Of a stretch of DNA of 64,000 nt, positions 37,733 through 47,684 are shown one piece after another. The notes under the pieces are model-generated. The model made no database searches and had not been told where the DNA came from. It saw only the letters and a program-made list of their open reading frames with translations. The stretch is taken from the NCBI RefSeq assembly GCF_002873135.1, contig NZ_MCVI01000010.1, forward strand, positions 21,260 to 85,259. The letters are read 5' to 3'. This DNA is from Shewanella sp. 10N.286.48.A6 (GTDB lineage Bacteria > Pseudomonadota > Gammaproteobacteria > Enterobacterales > Shewanellaceae). Position numbers and translations under genes: made by a program. How positions within the stretch are numbered: the stretch's first letter is position 1; each line of letters begins with the position of its first letter.

Positions 37733-38206
37733 ATGAATTATCATCAGTATTACCCTATCGATGTGATTAATGGCCCTGGTACCCGCGTGACCTTGTTTGT
37801 TTCAGGTTGTGAGCATCAATGCCGGGGTTGTTATAATCAGTCCACTTGGGATCCACGTTCAGGCCATGAATTTAGCCAAATGATGGAAGATCAAATTATT
37901 GCCGACTTGAACGATACCCGCGTCAAGCGCCGCGGTTTATCACTCTCTGGTGGTGATCCATTATTCCCGGCTAATATCGACAGCATCTTGTCTCTGGTTA
38001 GGCGCGTAAAACAACAATGTCCAGATAAAGACATTTGGTTATGGAGTGGCTACAAGCTGGACCAAATGTCCCTTAAGCAACTACAGGTATTAGACTATGT
38101 GGATGTGTTAGTAGATGGTAAATTTGAGCAAGACTTAGCCGATCCAAGTTTGAAGTGGCGCGGTAGTGGTAATCAAATCATTCATGATTTAGTTCAAATA
38201 GATTAG
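37733..38206 (+). CDS. nrdG: Anaerobic ribonucleotide reductase activating enzyme NrdG
   Basis: A 157-residue radical-SAM enzyme that makes the glycyl radical on NrdD. The [4Fe-4S] site is C-x3-C-x2-C in SGCEHQCRGCYN, and 'SLSGGDPLFP' is the SAM-binding GGDP loop. Length and sequence track E. coli NrdG closely from MNYHQYYPIDVINGPGTR. A GTG at 37727 could also start the frame but would add only two residues; AGAGAAG lies 6 nt before 37733. It acts only together with NrdD. Confidence 0.95.
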   Translation: MNYHQYYPIDVINGPGTRVTLFVSGCEHQCRGCYNQSTWDPRSGHEFSQMMEDQIIADLNDTRVKRRGLSLSGGDPLFPANIDSILSLVRRVKQQCPDKDIWLWSGYKLDQMSLKQLQVLDYVDVLVDGKFEQDLADPSLKWRGSGNQIIHDLVQID

Positions 38207-38345
38207 TCATAAGGTGTTGAGGATAATGTGTTTCCTCTAACGAACTGTTATACTTCGCCTCCGTAAACGTGTTGGATTGATACAAGTGCTGTGTTTGAGC
38301 ATGTCATTGTGTCAGTGGCACAATGTTCAAATTTAAGGTAACACA

Positions 38346-38702
38346 ATGAATTTAAAAGAAGAACTGCAAGCACTAAACGATAAAGCAGAAAAGTTTCGCC
38401 GTAAACTTGCTGCTGCACAAGCCCGCGAAGATAAAGCGGTTATCATGCAGTTTAAAAAAGAGATTGCGACAGTAACAAAACGTATTGCAAGTTTAAAAAA
38501 TCAGCAATCACGTCAATTAAACAAAGCCGGTAAAGATGTAAAAGAGCTAAAGTTTAGTCGTGCGCTGACCAAAGCGGAACAAGCAGACATGGGTAAATTA
38601 AAGAAATCAGTTAAAGGATTAGTGGTAGTACATCCAATGACTGCGCTTGGCCGCGAAATGAACATTAAATCTGTAACAGGTTTTGCAGAAGCAAAATTCT
38701 AA
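38346..38702 (+). CDS. yibL: YibL-family ribosome-associated protein
   Basis: A 118-residue basic, helical protein. The N-terminal half is a coiled coil (LKEELQALNDKAEKFRRKLAAAQARED). The C-terminal 'TKAEQADMGKLKKSVKGLVVVHPMTALGREMNIKSVTGF' is almost the same as in E. coli YibL, a protein reported with ribosomes. Precise function is unknown. Followed by ribA after 86 nt. Confidence 0.88.
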   Translation: MNLKEELQALNDKAEKFRRKLAAAQAREDKAVIMQFKKEIATVTKRIASLKNQQSRQLNKAGKDVKELKFSRALTKAEQADMGKLKKSVKGLVVVHPMTALGREMNIKSVTGFAEAKF

Positions 38703-38788
38703 TCCAGTTTATCCCTATTAGTTATGACGTAAGTCAGTTGCATGGATGATGAGACTCAAGGATTGAGCGTTGTCTGAAAGGTTGGTCA

Positions 38789-39403
38789 ATGTCGATTAAA
38801 TATATCGCCACTTCTAAGTTACCTACGCCTTGGGGCGTATTTGCAATGCATGGTTTTGAAGATACCGAAACCGGTAAAGAACATGTTGCGCTAACGTTTG
38901 GTGAGCTAAATGCTAATGAGCCAATGTTAGGTCGTATTCACTCTGAATGTTTAACCGGTGATGCCTTGTTTAGTTTGCGTTGTGATTGTGGTTTTCAGCT
39001 GCAAACTGCAATGCAAAATATTGCTGAATTAGGCCAAGGTTTTATTCTTTATTTAAGACAAGAAGGCCGTGGCATTGGTTTACTGAATAAAATCCGAGCC
39101 TACGAACTGCAAGATCAAGGTGCCAATACTGTTGAAGCTAACGAACGTTTAGGTTTTGAAGCTGATATGCGTAAGTACGATATGATTGAACCTATGTTGG
39201 CTCAAATTGGTGTTAGCAAAGTGAAGTTAATGACCAATAATCCACGTAAAGTGAAGGCCATGCAGGCAGTTGGCATTGAAGTGAGCGAAAGAGTTCCATT
39301 GCAAGTGGGCAAAAACCGTTACAATGAAGCATATTTAAAAACCAAATCAACCGAGTTAGGTCATATGATGACAGAACACCATTTTATTGATGACAATAAA
39401 TAA
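38789..39403 (+). CDS. ribA: GTP cyclohydrolase II (RibA)
   Basis: A 204-residue enzyme that opens GTP in the first step of riboflavin synthesis. The zinc ligands appear as C-x10-C-x-C in [17 protein letters not shown]. The catalytic stretch '[22 protein letters not shown]' and the GTP-binding 'LMTNNPRKV' are present. It is a stand-alone GCH II domain, not a fusion with DHBP synthase. No FMN riboswitch is apparent in the 86 nt before it. Confidence 0.96.
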   Translation: MSIKYIATSKLPTPWGVFAMHGFEDTETGKEHVALTFGELNANEPMLGRIHSECLTGDALFSLRCDCGFQLQTAMQNIAELGQGFILYLRQEGRGIGLLNKIRAYELQDQGANTVEANERLGFEADMRKYDMIEPMLAQIGVSKVKLMTNNPRKVKAMQAVGIEVSERVPLQVGKNRYNEAYLKTKSTELGHMMTEHHFIDDNK

Positions 39404-39431
39404 CAGTTGACGAAATAGCGTAGATTAAATC

Positions 39432-40298
39432 ATGTTACTGAGTTGGTTTACTGGTTTTAAAGCAAATCAATTTCCATTATATAAAAGCGCTGTAATAGCT
39501 ATTGCAGCGCTTTTTGTTGTTCAACCTTGTCAGGCTCAATTTGATGCTGACAACCCCGATCTTTCCCATTATGCTTTTGCAAATTATATTGGCAGCGGGA
39601 TTTATCGCGCTTCTGGCCAGAGCGCTGCAGTGGCCAATATTCCTTTCGCATTTGATATTGAACAGGCCGATGATCACCTGCTGACCCTAAGGTTGCCAGT
39701 TTCATTGGGCTTTTTTAATTACTCTTTTAGTGACTTGCCAGAAGGTGAACTACCCGATGGTGTCGGCACTATGACCATAACCCCAGGGATTGAGTACAAA
39801 TGGTTTTATGACGAGCAGCTCACCCTAGAAACCTATTTAGATTTGGGCTACGGGCATAACTTTTCAAATTCCAGTAATGTGGGGATTTTCTCTACTGGTT
39901 TTTCAGCGTTATATGAATTGGCACAACCCAAATATAATCCGGTGTGGGTTAACCGAATTTATTATGCTGGCTATAAAAGCAGTATCAATGACAGCTCTGA
40001 TGGCTATTCTGTATTGCAATCTGGCATTGATTTTGGCTTAAATCAACGCTGGGATTGGGGTGAGTATACCGTTGAGCCACGCTTGTTTGTAGCGGGGCGC
40101 TGGTATTTCGATAAACTTAAGTTTGTTACCCCAGTGCAAGAAAATGTGCTTACGCAATATTCCTATGAAGTGGGAGTGACATTAGCCTTGTCTAAGCCGT
40201 TAGGTTGGGGATGGTTCAGTACAGACCGATTTGGTATGAGTTATCAAACTGATGGGGAGTTACAGGTGTGGCGATTAATTTTTGAATTCCCTATGTAG
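39432..40298 (+). CDS. Predicted outer-membrane beta-barrel protein
   Basis: A 288-residue exported protein. Residues 1-35 form a signal peptide with cleavage after QPCQAQ, preceded by a longer than usual N-terminal part (MLLSWFTGFKANQFPLYK). The rest alternates polar and aromatic residues as in beta strands (LTLRLPVSLGFFNYSF, YTVEPRLFVAGRWYF, YSYEVGVTLAL) and ends with a hydrophobic strand (VWRLIFEFPM). It may belong to the solitary outer-membrane autotransporter-barrel (Omp_AT) group, but this is recall without a check. No passenger domain is present. It starts 28 nt after ribA and ends in a terminator. Confidence 0.68.
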   Translation: MLLSWFTGFKANQFPLYKSAVIAIAALFVVQPCQAQFDADNPDLSHYAFANYIGSGIYRASGQSAAVANIPFAFDIEQADDHLLTLRLPVSLGFFNYSFSDLPEGELPDGVGTMTITPGIEYKWFYDEQLTLETYLDLGYGHNFSNSSNVGIFSTGFSALYELAQPKYNPVWVNRIYYAGYKSSINDSSDGYSVLQSGIDFGLNQRWDWGEYTVEPRLFVAGRWYFDKLKFVTPVQENVLTQYSYEVGVTLALSKPLGWGWFSTDRFGMSYQTDGELQVWRLIFEFPM

Positions 40299-40311
40299 TT
40301 TCATCGGTTAC

Positions 40312-40351
40312 AAAAAAGCCTGATGGTTTAATTAAACTATCAGGCTTTTTT
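40312..40351 (+). terminator. Terminator after the beta-barrel gene
   Basis: AAAAAAGCCTGAT ... ATCAGGCTTTTTT with an inner GTTTAATTAAAC stem. Long, nearly perfect, with T runs on both strands. Confidence 0.93.
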
Positions 40352-40416
40352 GTACTATTTACCGAATAAACAGGTAGTTAGAGGTTTGTTTCAGACCGCT
40401 TGTTTATCAATGGTGT

Positions 40417-40767
40417 TTATTTGCCCCAAATATCAGCATTAACACCTGCAGTGCATTTATTATTTTGCGCTTTGGACACAGGTTTGGCACCCGAGCCTTG
40501 ATGAGCCTTTGTCGTTGATTTTGCTGCATCATAAACTTTAGGAGCAGGCAAAGGCAGCTTGTTGGTTTTTAGCCATAAGTATTCAACTTTATCACGGGCC
40601 CATTCGGTTTTTCTTAAAAACTTGAGGCTGGATTTAACACTTGGATTATCTTGAAAACAGCGAATATTAATGCGGCTGCCTAATTCTTCCCAGCCATACT
40701 TTTCCACTAATTCAGTGACAATAGTTTCTAATTTAATTCCATGAAGAGGATTGTTTGCTTGAGTCAT
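40417..40767 (-). CDS. VF530 (DUF2132) family DNA-binding protein
   Basis: A 116-residue protein. Residues 5-72 are the VF530 domain ([58 protein letters not shown]), a small helical fold described from Vibrio with suggested DNA binding. The remaining 45 residues are basic and low complexity. Function is otherwise unknown. It is on the minus strand downstream of the orphan ParA gene. Confidence 0.85.
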   Translation of the reverse strand: MTQANNPLHGIKLETIVTELVEKYGWEELGSRINIRCFQDNPSVKSSLKFLRKTEWARDKVEYLWLKTNKLPLPAPKVYDAAKSTTKAHQGSGAKPVSKAQNNKCTAGVNADIWGK

Positions 40768-40881
40768 GTACGCAGCTTAATTTACCAATTTGCCGACATT
40801 ATAACATTGGCTTGCTGATGACGTTAGTGCTGAAATGTTTCAGTGCTAAGTTAACCACACTGAAACTTCAGCATATCAGAC

Positions 40882-41547
40882 CTAAAACTCGAAGCTATTA
40901 TCTGGTGGAATGGCAAAAAGCTCTTCGGCTATGGCGCGAATTTCTACTGCTGCTTTACCTTCAGGGTCAATCTCAAGCACTGACGAGCCACTTTCTTCGC
41001 TGTCATCATAAATATTACGATTGAAGGTAATGGCATTTAGCGCTTTTAAGCCAAATGATTGCACTACTTCCTTGGCCTCTAAAATACGCTTAAATTGCGA
41101 TGGCAGAGCAGGGCATTGACTGACGACTATTGCAGCCACCATTTTTGGGTTGACCATTTTACAGGTGCTTAGCATGTCCTCCATGTGTGGAAGCGTTTTT
41201 AAATCACGTCTTTTGGGCCTAAGCGGAATGAGTACGTAAGTGGCGACTGACATCGCTGCGCGCATGGCAAGGTTATCTTGACCACCGCAATCGACAATAA
41301 CGTATTCAAAGCGCTCATTAAGACTAAGTAAGTCATTACGGATTTTGCCGTATAATTGAATGCAATTAATGGGTTTTAAACTGGGGTGTTCATTTCTGGC
41401 TTGGATCCAATCTGAGGTGGTTTTTTGCGGGTCACAATCAACCATCAATACACTGGCATTGAAGGTTTCGGTTACATATACAGCGAGGTTTTGCGCTAAA
41501 CAACTTTTGCCACTACCACCTTTTTCGCCGCCGACTAATATAATCAT
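40882..41547 (-). CDS. Orphan ParA/MinD-type ATPase
   Basis: A 221-residue P-loop ATPase of the ParA family, which position cargo such as DNA, chemoreceptor arrays or flagella. The deviant Walker A KGGSGKS (in GGEKGGSGKSCLAQN), the switch region DCDPQKTTSDW and Walker B VIVDCGG are present. There is no N-terminal helix-turn-helix, so it resembles small orphan ParA proteins rather than plasmid ParA. No ParB or centromere-like repeats are nearby. The upstream gene on the same strand, 42 nt away, encodes a PilZ-type protein, which may be its partner. Confidence 0.87.
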   Translation of the reverse strand: MIILVGGEKGGSGKSCLAQNLAVYVTETFNASVLMVDCDPQKTTSDWIQARNEHPSLKPINCIQLYGKIRNDLLSLNERFEYVIVDCGGQDNLAMRAAMSVATYVLIPLRPKRRDLKTLPHMEDMLSTCKMVNPKMVAAIVVSQCPALPSQFKRILEAKEVVQSFGLKALNAITFNRNIYDDSEESGSSVLEIDPEGKAAVEIRAIAEELFAIPPDNSFEF

Positions 41548-41589
41548 AGTATCACCTTAATGTTAAAGATATTGCACTGCTTTAAGCGT

Positions 41590-41892
41590 TTAAAGCAACT
41601 GCATGGCAATATGATAACTCTGTGGATTTGACTCAAGGCAACGACATACTTGGCCTTTGATGGTATTTTGTTTGTCAGTGTTATGGTTGAAGGTGACTGC
41701 GATTAAGTCGCCTAAGGCAAACGGCGCTTTATAGTCGATTAAAATTCCTTTACGGGCTAAATCGATACAAATGCCAGCATCTTCCTGGGGCTGGCCATTA
41801 GCGTCAATCCAATGCAATAAAACTCGCTCGGCTTCCATATCGACTCTTAAAGAAGCTCTTTTTTCTTCAAACCCTATAGGCTCATTTGACAT
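41590..41892 (-). CDS. PilZ domain protein
   Basis: A 100-residue single-domain protein. It keeps the N-terminal arginine motif RASLR (part of RxxxR) used to bind c-di-GMP, then 'CIDLARKGILIDYKAPFALGDLIAV', where the usual D/N-x-S-x-x-G has Ala in place of Ser (D-L-A-R-K-G). It may therefore bind c-di-GMP weakly or not at all. It is followed by the ParA-type gene on the same strand. Confidence 0.78.
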   Translation of the reverse strand: MSNEPIGFEEKRASLRVDMEAERVLLHWIDANGQPQEDAGICIDLARKGILIDYKAPFALGDLIAVTFNHNTDKQNTIKGQVCRCLESNPQSYHIAMQLL

Positions 41893-41963
41893 AACCTTAT
41901 CGCTCCCTGTTTGCTTAATCCATCATAAGTATTAGTCATTATTAGTGATAGTAATCAACATCG

Positions 41964-41998
41964 TTAAAAAAAGCGATAAGTAAGTCACTTATCGCTTT
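41964..41998 (-). terminator. Rho-independent terminator of psiE
   Basis: Minus-strand stem of 12 perfect pairs (41987-41998 with 41970-41981; 5-nt loop), then seven T (complement of 41964-41970). It lies about 40 nt past the psiE stop. Confidence 0.9.
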
Positions 41999-42039
41999 AT
42001 TTGTTGATATAAATTAACAAAGGTGTCTACTCTGTGAGC

Positions 42040-42447
42040 TTAGTCGAAATCTTTGCTTTTAGGGTAGGGCAGTTTCAGTTGTCCCCAGCGAATGACAATG
42101 ACCGTGGCTGCTAGCACAATCGTTGAAACAGAAATCGCCAGTATGCGCCAGTCATCCATATCTTTCATATCAAGAATTAAGTAACGGGCCAGTGCCACAA
42201 TAGCAATATATAGTGGCATGCGGATAGGTAGCTTACCTGACTCGAGGTAATTGACCACCATGGCTAAGACTTCAAGATAAATGAAGAGTAGTAGCAAATC
42301 GGCAAGTTCTACGGTTCTAATATCGAACATATGCATCACCTCTTCGCCAATGGCAAAGACGGTCGCAAGAGAAATAATGAAAAGGACGATATGTTCGACG
42401 CCTTTAAGGCTTTTAACACCTATTTGGCGGAGTATAGGGAGTGGCAT
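42040..42447 (-). CDS. psiE: PsiE family inner-membrane protein
   Basis: A 135-residue protein with four hydrophobic segments (near 17-35, 45-65, 77-95 and 103-122). The pattern 'VEHIVLFIISLATVFAIGEEVMHMF', 'LLLLFIYLEVLAMVVNYLESGKLPIRMPLYIAIVALARYLIL' matches PsiE, phosphate-starvation-inducible in E. coli. Its function is not known. No clear Pho box is visible upstream. It is monocistronic with its own terminator. Confidence 0.88.
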   Translation of the reverse strand: MPLPILRQIGVKSLKGVEHIVLFIISLATVFAIGEEVMHMFDIRTVELADLLLLFIYLEVLAMVVNYLESGKLPIRMPLYIAIVALARYLILDMKDMDDWRILAISVSTIVLAATVIVIRWGQLKLPYPKSKDFD

Positions 42448-42597
42448 GATTATTACATCTCTTATTATAAATTTGATTGATAATTCAGTATATTCTGCTA
42501 AATGGAATAATACTGAGTGATCTAGTTCAAATAATATAAATTTATCCCAATATCATCACTATTTAGCAGTGCCATTGAAGGCTAAAGAACTGCAGAT

Positions 42598-42629
42598 ACA
42601 AAAAAGCCGCCATAAAAGGCGGCTTTTGG
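42598..42629 (-). terminator. Rho-independent terminator of suhB
   Basis: Minus strand: GCCGCC (42623-42618), 6-nt loop, GGCGGC (42611-42606), flanked by A/T pairs and a TTTTTT tail. Confidence 0.9.
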
Positions 42630-42641
42630 CGTTAATTGAAA

Positions 42642-43445
42642 TTAGCGTTTTAAGCCTTCATTTAATAAAGGACGCATAATTTTAACTAACTCGGAAGTCA
42701 CTTTAGGAGAACCTGCAACAATATTACCTGAAGTCATATAGTTATGGTTTCCGGTAAAGTCAGCTACAGTACCGCCAGCTTCACGACAGATTAAGTCGCC
42801 TGCTGCGATGTCCCAAGGCTTAAGACCGATTTCAAAGAAACCGTCAAAACGACCCGCGGCAACATAGGCTAAATCAAGTGCTGCTGAACCGGTGCGACGA
42901 ATGTCTGCACATACAGGGAATACTTCACCTAAGATGTTTAGGTAAGATTCAGTGTGTTGGCGAGCTTTGAACGGGAAACCAGTACCAATAATGGTGCCAT
43001 CAAGTGTTTTAACATTAGTTACACGTAGACGGAAGTCATTAACTTTAGCGCCTTTACCACGAACGGCAGAGAACAGTTCTTCGCGTACAGGATCGTAAAC
43101 AACGGCAACTTCAATTTTGCCTTTGTATTGAACAGCGATAGAAACTGCGAAATGAGGGATACCACGAACGAAGTTGTTGGTACCATCCAAAGGATCAACT
43201 ATCCACACATAATCTTTATTGGTGCCACGGTTTTCACCGTTTTCTTCGCCAACAATCGTATGATCTGGGTAAGATTTACGAATTTGGTATGTAATGGTAG
43301 ATTCAGCTTCCTTGTCTACACTCGTAACAAAGTCATTTAGACCTTTTGAATCAATCTCAACATTGTCGAGTTCAGTGTAGGCGCGCATAATAGTTTGGCC
43401 CGCAGCGCGTGCAGCGCGCGTGGCAATAGTCAGCATCGGATGCAT
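42642..43445 (-). CDS. suhB: Inositol-1-monophosphatase SuhB
   Basis: A 267-residue metal-dependent phosphatase. The motifs GEENGE, DPLDGTNNF and 'GLKPWDIAAGDLICREAGG' give the metal and substrate site. The protein follows E. coli SuhB from MHPMLTIATRAARAAG, which also takes part in rRNA antitermination. The frame extends to 43487, but ATG 43445 has AGGGGA before it and gives the family start. It is transcribed divergently from trmJ. Confidence 0.95.
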   Translation of the reverse strand: MHPMLTIATRAARAAGQTIMRAYTELDNVEIDSKGLNDFVTSVDKEAESTITYQIRKSYPDHTIVGEENGENRGTNKDYVWIVDPLDGTNNFVRGIPHFAVSIAVQYKGKIEVAVVYDPVREELFSAVRGKGAKVNDFRLRVTNVKTLDGTIIGTGFPFKARQHTESYLNILGEVFPVCADIRRTGSAALDLAYVAAGRFDGFFEIGLKPWDIAAGDLICREAGGTVADFTGNHNYMTSGNIVAGSPKVTSELVKIMRPLLNEGLKR

Positions 43446-43594
43446 AGCAATCCCCTGGATGTTAAAGAACGAATAAATCAGCGGCATATTATACGCTTTT
43501 TGACAGTTATATCAAATGCAGATTTTCATATAACGAATTAATTGCTGCTTGTGTTACTATTCCAAAATAGTTTTTTAAAGAATAAAGTAGTTTC

Positions 43595-44332
43595 ATGCTG
43601 AGTAATATACGCGTTGTTTTAGTGGGTACATCACACCCTGGTAATATTGGTTCTACAGCAAGAGCCATGAAAACCATGGGGTTATCAAATTTATATTTGG
43701 CTGAACCAAGAGTTGAGCCTGATGGGCAATCTATTGCACTTGCTGCTGGCGCAGCAGATTTAATCCGAGATATCACTATTGTTGATTCTTTAACGGATGC
43801 AATCAAAGACTGTAGCTTAGTCATTGCAACCAGTGCCAGAAGTCGTACTTTAGATTGGCCAATGCTAGTGCCAAAAGAAGCAGGTGAAAAACTTGCTCTT
43901 GAAGGGATAAAAGGGCCTGTAGCGATTGTCTTTGGTCGTGAGAACCACGGGTTAAGCAATGAGGAATTACAAGAGTGTCATTATCATGTAGCCATACCTG
44001 CAAATCCAGAATATAGCTCATTGAACTTGGCGCAAGCGGTACAAATCATTTGTTATGAAACCCGTATGGCCCACCTTGCGTTAGATGAAAAAGCAACGGT
44101 TGAAGAAGAATACCCGTTAGCAGAAGACTTACAGCGTTTTTATGTACACCTTGAGTCAACACTAACAAAAACTAACTTCATTATTAAGAATCATCCAGGG
44201 CAGATTATGACCAAACTTAAACGTTTATTTGCCCGTGCAAGGGTTGAAACTGCGGAGATGAATATTCTGCGCGGTATATTGACTTCAATCGATAAAAAAG
44301 TCGCGAAATCAGACGAGAACAAAGATTCATAA
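43595..44332 (+). CDS. trmJ: tRNA (cytidine/uridine-32-2'-O-)-methyltransferase TrmJ
   Basis: A 245-residue SPOUT-class enzyme that methylates the ribose at tRNA position 32 with SAM. N-terminal '[25 protein letters not shown]', the knot segment '[15 protein letters not shown]' and '[22 protein letters not shown]' are the family signature. The C-terminal extension 'FVHLE-like YVHLESTL' helps dimer and tRNA binding. It precedes cysE by 24 nt, a common order in gammaproteobacteria. Confidence 0.95.
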   Translation: MLSNIRVVLVGTSHPGNIGSTARAMKTMGLSNLYLAEPRVEPDGQSIALAAGAADLIRDITIVDSLTDAIKDCSLVIATSARSRTLDWPMLVPKEAGEKLALEGIKGPVAIVFGRENHGLSNEELQECHYHVAIPANPEYSSLNLAQAVQIICYETRMAHLALDEKATVEEEYPLAEDLQRFYVHLESTLTKTNFIIKNHPGQIMTKLKRLFARARVETAEMNILRGILTSIDKKVAKSDENKDS

Positions 44333-44356
44333 CGTTAACGTATTAAGGATTGTTAT

Positions 44357-45178
44357 ATGGGCGTGATTGCGCGACTAAAAGAAGATATTGAATCTATATA
44401 TCACCGCGATCCCGCGGCGAACAGTAGTTTCGAAATATTAATGAACTACCCTGGTATGCAGGCAATTTGGATCCATCGCATCAGTAACAAGCTTTGGAAT
44501 GCAAATTGGCGTCTGCTATCTCGATGTTTGTCTACTTTTTCGCGTTGGTTAACAGGGGTCGAAATTCATCCTGGTGCGACTATTGGCCGTCGATTCTTTA
44601 TCGATCATGGTATGGGCGTTGTGATTGGTGAAACAGCCGAAATTGGTGATGATTGTACGCTTTATCATGGCGTTACCTTAGGTGGCACAACATGGCAAGC
44701 GGGAAAACGTCACCCAACACTGCAAAATAATGTGGTGGTTGGTGCTGGGGCACAAATTCTGGGGCCTATTACGATGCATGATGGCGCTAGAGTTGGCTCA
44801 AATTCAGTAGTGGTTAAAGATGTTGCTAAAGACACTACTGTAGTGGGTATACCTGGCCGCGTGGTATCAAGTCCTTCAGCGCAATCGAAAGAACAAACTG
44901 AGCGTAGAAGCGCCATGGCGAAAAAATACGGCTTTGATGCCTATGCAGTGTCGCCAGACAACCCAGATCCTGTTGCCAGTGCCATTGGGCAAATGCTTGA
45001 TCATATGCATTTAATGGACTCTAAAGTACAAGAGATTTGCCAAGCGGTGCAAACCATGGGCGGTGAAGTCTGTACTGAAAAGCTACCAGAGTTGAATGTT
45101 GACGACTTTACTGAAGCTGAACAAGAAGCGGCTGAAAAACGTACTCAAGAAATTGATAAGTTTGACCCGATTATATAA
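44357..45178 (+). CDS. cysE: Serine O-acetyltransferase CysE
   Basis: A 273-residue enzyme that acetylates serine for cysteine synthesis. The left-handed beta-helix hexapeptide repeats run from about 65 to 170 ([48 protein letters not shown]). The catalytic DHG and HGVTLGG are intact. The C-terminal 100 residues after the helix (from [14 protein letters not shown]) are acidic and longer than usual for the short EpsC-type enzymes. Cysteine made here is the sulfur donor for IscS in the operon that follows. Confidence 0.95.
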   Translation: MGVIARLKEDIESIYHRDPAANSSFEILMNYPGMQAIWIHRISNKLWNANWRLLSRCLSTFSRWLTGVEIHPGATIGRRFFIDHGMGVVIGETAEIGDDCTLYHGVTLGGTTWQAGKRHPTLQNNVVVGAGAQILGPITMHDGARVGSNSVVVKDVAKDTTVVGIPGRVVSSPSAQSKEQTERRSAMAKKYGFDAYAVSPDNPDPVASAIGQMLDHMHLMDSKVQEICQAVQTMGGEVCTEKLPELNVDDFTEAEQEAAEKRTQEIDKFDPII

Positions 45179-45200
45179 TCAGTAGACTTGAAAATGACAC

Positions 45201-45237
45201 AATCGACACCCACTTATCTGGGTGTCGATTTTTTATT
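45201..45237 (+). terminator. Terminator after cysE
   Basis: AATCGACACCCA (45201-45212), 6-nt loop, TGGGTGTCGATT (45219-45230), TTTTATTT tail. It separates cysE from the isc operon. Confidence 0.94.
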
Positions 45238-45402
45238 TCTGTACTGCAAATTTTAACAACTGAAGCATTTTTGTAAAAGTAGGACGAATTTATCACAAAT
45301 TAGGGCTTTTAATGGCTCGCTGGCATTGAATCTTGCACTATAAAAAGGTTAAATAGCCCTGCAAATTTTAAGACCTAAATTGTTAGATGTGAACGAGAGA
45401 TA

Positions 45403-45452
45403 ATACTTGAGTAAATTACTTGGTTAAATACTTGACTAAAATACTCGGGTAT
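45403..45452 (+). promoter_or_regulatory. Two adjacent IscR type-1 binding sites
   Basis: Two 25-bp elements lie back to back (45403-45427 and 45428-45452). Each begins ATACTTGA(G/C)TAAA and continues with TACT(T/C)GG-. The second closely matches the E. coli IscR type-1 motif from the iscR promoter (TTGAC ... ACTCGGGTAT). They lie 40-90 nt before the iscR ATG. Binding of [2Fe-2S] IscR here would give feedback repression of the operon. Confidence 0.75.
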
Positions 45453-45491
45453 GGTGAAATTGCTCTATGGTTTATGGGAGCAAATAACGTT

Positions 45492-45953
45492 ATGAAACTG
45501 ACATCAAAAGGTCGCTACGCAGTGACAGCTATGCTGGACGTTGCAATTCACTCAGCTACCGGGCCAGTTCCCTTAGCGGATATTTCTGAGAGACAGGGGA
45601 TATCGCTTTCCTATCTTGAGCAACTTTTCGCCAAGCTTCGTAAACATGGTCTTGTATCAAGCGTGCGTGGTCCTGGTGGCGGTTATCGCCTCGGCCAAGA
45701 AGCCAATGATATCTCTGTAGGCATGGTTGTCCATGCTGTTGACGAGTCTGTCGATGCGACTCGTTGTCAGGGAAAAGGGAACTGCCAAAGTGGCACCCGC
45801 TGTCTAACCCATTCGCTATGGGGTGACTTAAGTAAACAAATTTCAGATTTCTTAGATGGCATTACACTTGCTGGATTGATGCACAAACGAGATGTTCAAT
45901 TTATCTCACTAAAGCAAGATGAAATGCAGAATGAACATAGAGTTAGTTTATAA
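45492..45953 (+). CDS. iscR: Fe-S cluster-sensing repressor IscR
   Basis: A 153-residue Rrf2-family regulator that carries a [2Fe-2S] cluster and represses isc when clusters are abundant. The winged helix reads [21 protein letters not shown] through '[10 protein letters not shown]'. The cluster ligands are in [17 protein letters not shown] (three Cys and the His). The frame continues upstream to 45420, but that region is the IscR operator. ATG 45492 gives the family start, with GGGAG at 45476-45480. Confidence 0.95.
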   Translation: MKLTSKGRYAVTAMLDVAIHSATGPVPLADISERQGISLSYLEQLFAKLRKHGLVSSVRGPGGGYRLGQEANDISVGMVVHAVDESVDATRCQGKGNCQSGTRCLTHSLWGDLSKQISDFLDGITLAGLMHKRDVQFISLKQDEMQNEHRVSL

Positions 45954-46032
45954 TTTCCTGTTCATATATTGATAACTATTTATATGTACGTTGTTAGTAG
46001 CCTCCTTTGGGCTACTCAGTACGGAGTGTATG

Positions 46033-47247
46033 ATGAAGCTTCCTATCTATTTAGACTATGCCGCAACAACCCCTGTCGACAAACGCGTTGCCGACAAGAT
46101 GGTGCAATTTATGACAATGGACGGTGTGTTTGGTAACCCTGCATCTCGTTCTCATCGTTATGGTTGGCAAGCCGAAGAAGCAGTTGATATTGCTCGCAAC
46201 CAAGTAGCAGATTTAATCAACGCTGATCACCGTGAAATTGTATTTACATCTGGTGCGACTGAATCAAGTAACCTTGCCATTAAAGGTATTGCGCATTTCT
46301 ATCACAAGAAAGGCAAGCACATCATCACTAGCAAGACAGAACATAAAGCAACGTTAGATGTATGTCGTCAGCTTGAACGTGAAGGCTTTGAGGTCACTTA
46401 CCTTGAACCAAGTGCAAACGGTTTAATTGCATTGTCAGTGATTGAAGCTGCCATGCGTGAAGACACTATTTTAGTGAGCATCATGCATGTAAACAATGAA
46501 ATTGGTGTGATTCAAGACATCGAAGCCATTGGCGAATTATGTCGCTCAAAAGGTATTTTCTTCCATATGGATGCAGCACAAAGTGCTGGTAAATTACCGA
46601 TTGATGTCCAAGCAATTAAAGTTGATTTGATTTCAATTTCTGGCCATAAAATGTATGGGCCTAAAGGCGTAGGTGCATTATATGTGCGCCGTAAGCCTCG
46701 TATCCGTTTAGAGTCACAAATGCATGGTGGCGGACATGAACGTGGTATGCGTAGTGGTACATTAGCGACACATCAACTTGTTGGTTTAGGCGAAGCAGCC
46801 GCGATTGCTAAGCAAGATATGATTGAAGACAGTGCCCGTATCCTTCGTCTACGTGACAAGTTATGGAATGGCATCAAACATATTGAAGAAACTTATATTA
46901 ATGGTGACATGCAGCAACGTTATTGCGGCATTTTCAACGTCAGCTTCAACTTTGTTGAAGGCGAGTCATTAATGATGGCGCTTAAAGATTTAGCGGTTTC
47001 ATCAGGGTCTGCATGTACTTCAGCAAGCCTAGAACCAAGTTACGTATTACGTGCACTAGGCTTAAATGATGAAATGGCACATAGCTCAATTCGCTTCTCA
47101 ATCGGTCGTTTTACCACTGATGAAGAAATCGAGCATGCAATTAAAGTAATTGATGAATCTATCGGTAAATTACGTGAAATGTCTCCATTATGGGAGATGT
47201 TCAAAGATGGTATCGACCTTGATCAAGTTCAATGGGCACATCACTAA
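46033..47247 (+). CDS. iscS: Cysteine desulfurase IscS
   Basis: A 404-residue PLP enzyme that removes sulfur from cysteine and passes it to IscU and tRNA-modifying enzymes. The PLP lysine is K206 in [10 protein letters not shown]. The sulfur-carrying cysteine is in [14 protein letters not shown]. Length equals that of E. coli IscS. Two ATG codons lie at 46030 and 46033; ACGGAG at 46021 fits 46033 and gives [10 protein letters not shown]. Confidence 0.97.
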   Translation: MKLPIYLDYAATTPVDKRVADKMVQFMTMDGVFGNPASRSHRYGWQAEEAVDIARNQVADLINADHREIVFTSGATESSNLAIKGIAHFYHKKGKHIITSKTEHKATLDVCRQLEREGFEVTYLEPSANGLIALSVIEAAMREDTILVSIMHVNNEIGVIQDIEAIGELCRSKGIFFHMDAAQSAGKLPIDVQAIKVDLISISGHKMYGPKGVGALYVRRKPRIRLESQMHGGGHERGMRSGTLATHQLVGLGEAAAIAKQDMIEDSARILRLRDKLWNGIKHIEETYINGDMQQRYCGIFNVSFNFVEGESLMMALKDLAVSSGSACTSASLEPSYVLRALGLNDEMAHSSIRFSIGRFTTDEEIEHAIKVIDESIGKLREMSPLWEMFKDGIDLDQVQWAHH

Positions 47248-47286
47248 TACATTATTATCGATAGCGATAAACGGAGCAGAATTGTT

Positions 47287-47670
47287 ATGGCTTACAGCGA
47301 AAAAGTAATCGAACATTATGAAAATCCACGTAACGTTGGTTCATTTGATAAAAATGATCCATCAGTGGTAACCGGAATGGTAGGTGCACCCGCATGTGGT
47401 GATGTAATGAAATTACAACTTAAAATAGGCGAGAATGGCATCATTGAAGATGCTAAATTCAAAACTTATGGTTGTGGTAGTGCCATTGCATCAAGCTCAT
47501 TAGTAACAGAATGGGTTAAAGGCAAAACTGTTGAAGAAGCCGCTACGATTAAAAATGCAGACATTGCAGAAGAGTTAGCGCTTCCACCAGTTAAAATCCA
47601 TTGCTCAATTTTAGCTGAAGATGCTATTAAAGCAGCGTTGGATGAGTACAAATCAAAGCAAGATAAGTAA
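47287..47670 (+). CDS. iscU: Fe-S scaffold protein IscU
   Basis: A 127-residue scaffold on which clusters are built. The three ligand cysteines are C37 (GAPACGD), C63 (YGCGSAIA) and C106 (KIHCSILAE), and the HscA recognition motif LPPVK is present ([10 protein letters not shown]). It begins 39 nt after iscS. Confidence 0.97.
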   Translation: MAYSEKVIEHYENPRNVGSFDKNDPSVVTGMVGAPACGDVMKLQLKIGENGIIEDAKFKTYGCGSAIASSSLVTEWVKGKTVEEAATIKNADIAEELALPPVKIHCSILAEDAIKAALDEYKSKQDK

Positions 47671-47684
47671 TACCTGGAGTTAAG

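Noticed and set aside
45420..45491. Upstream extension of iscR
   Set aside because: This stretch is the IscR operator; [11 protein letters not shown] at 45492 is the family start.
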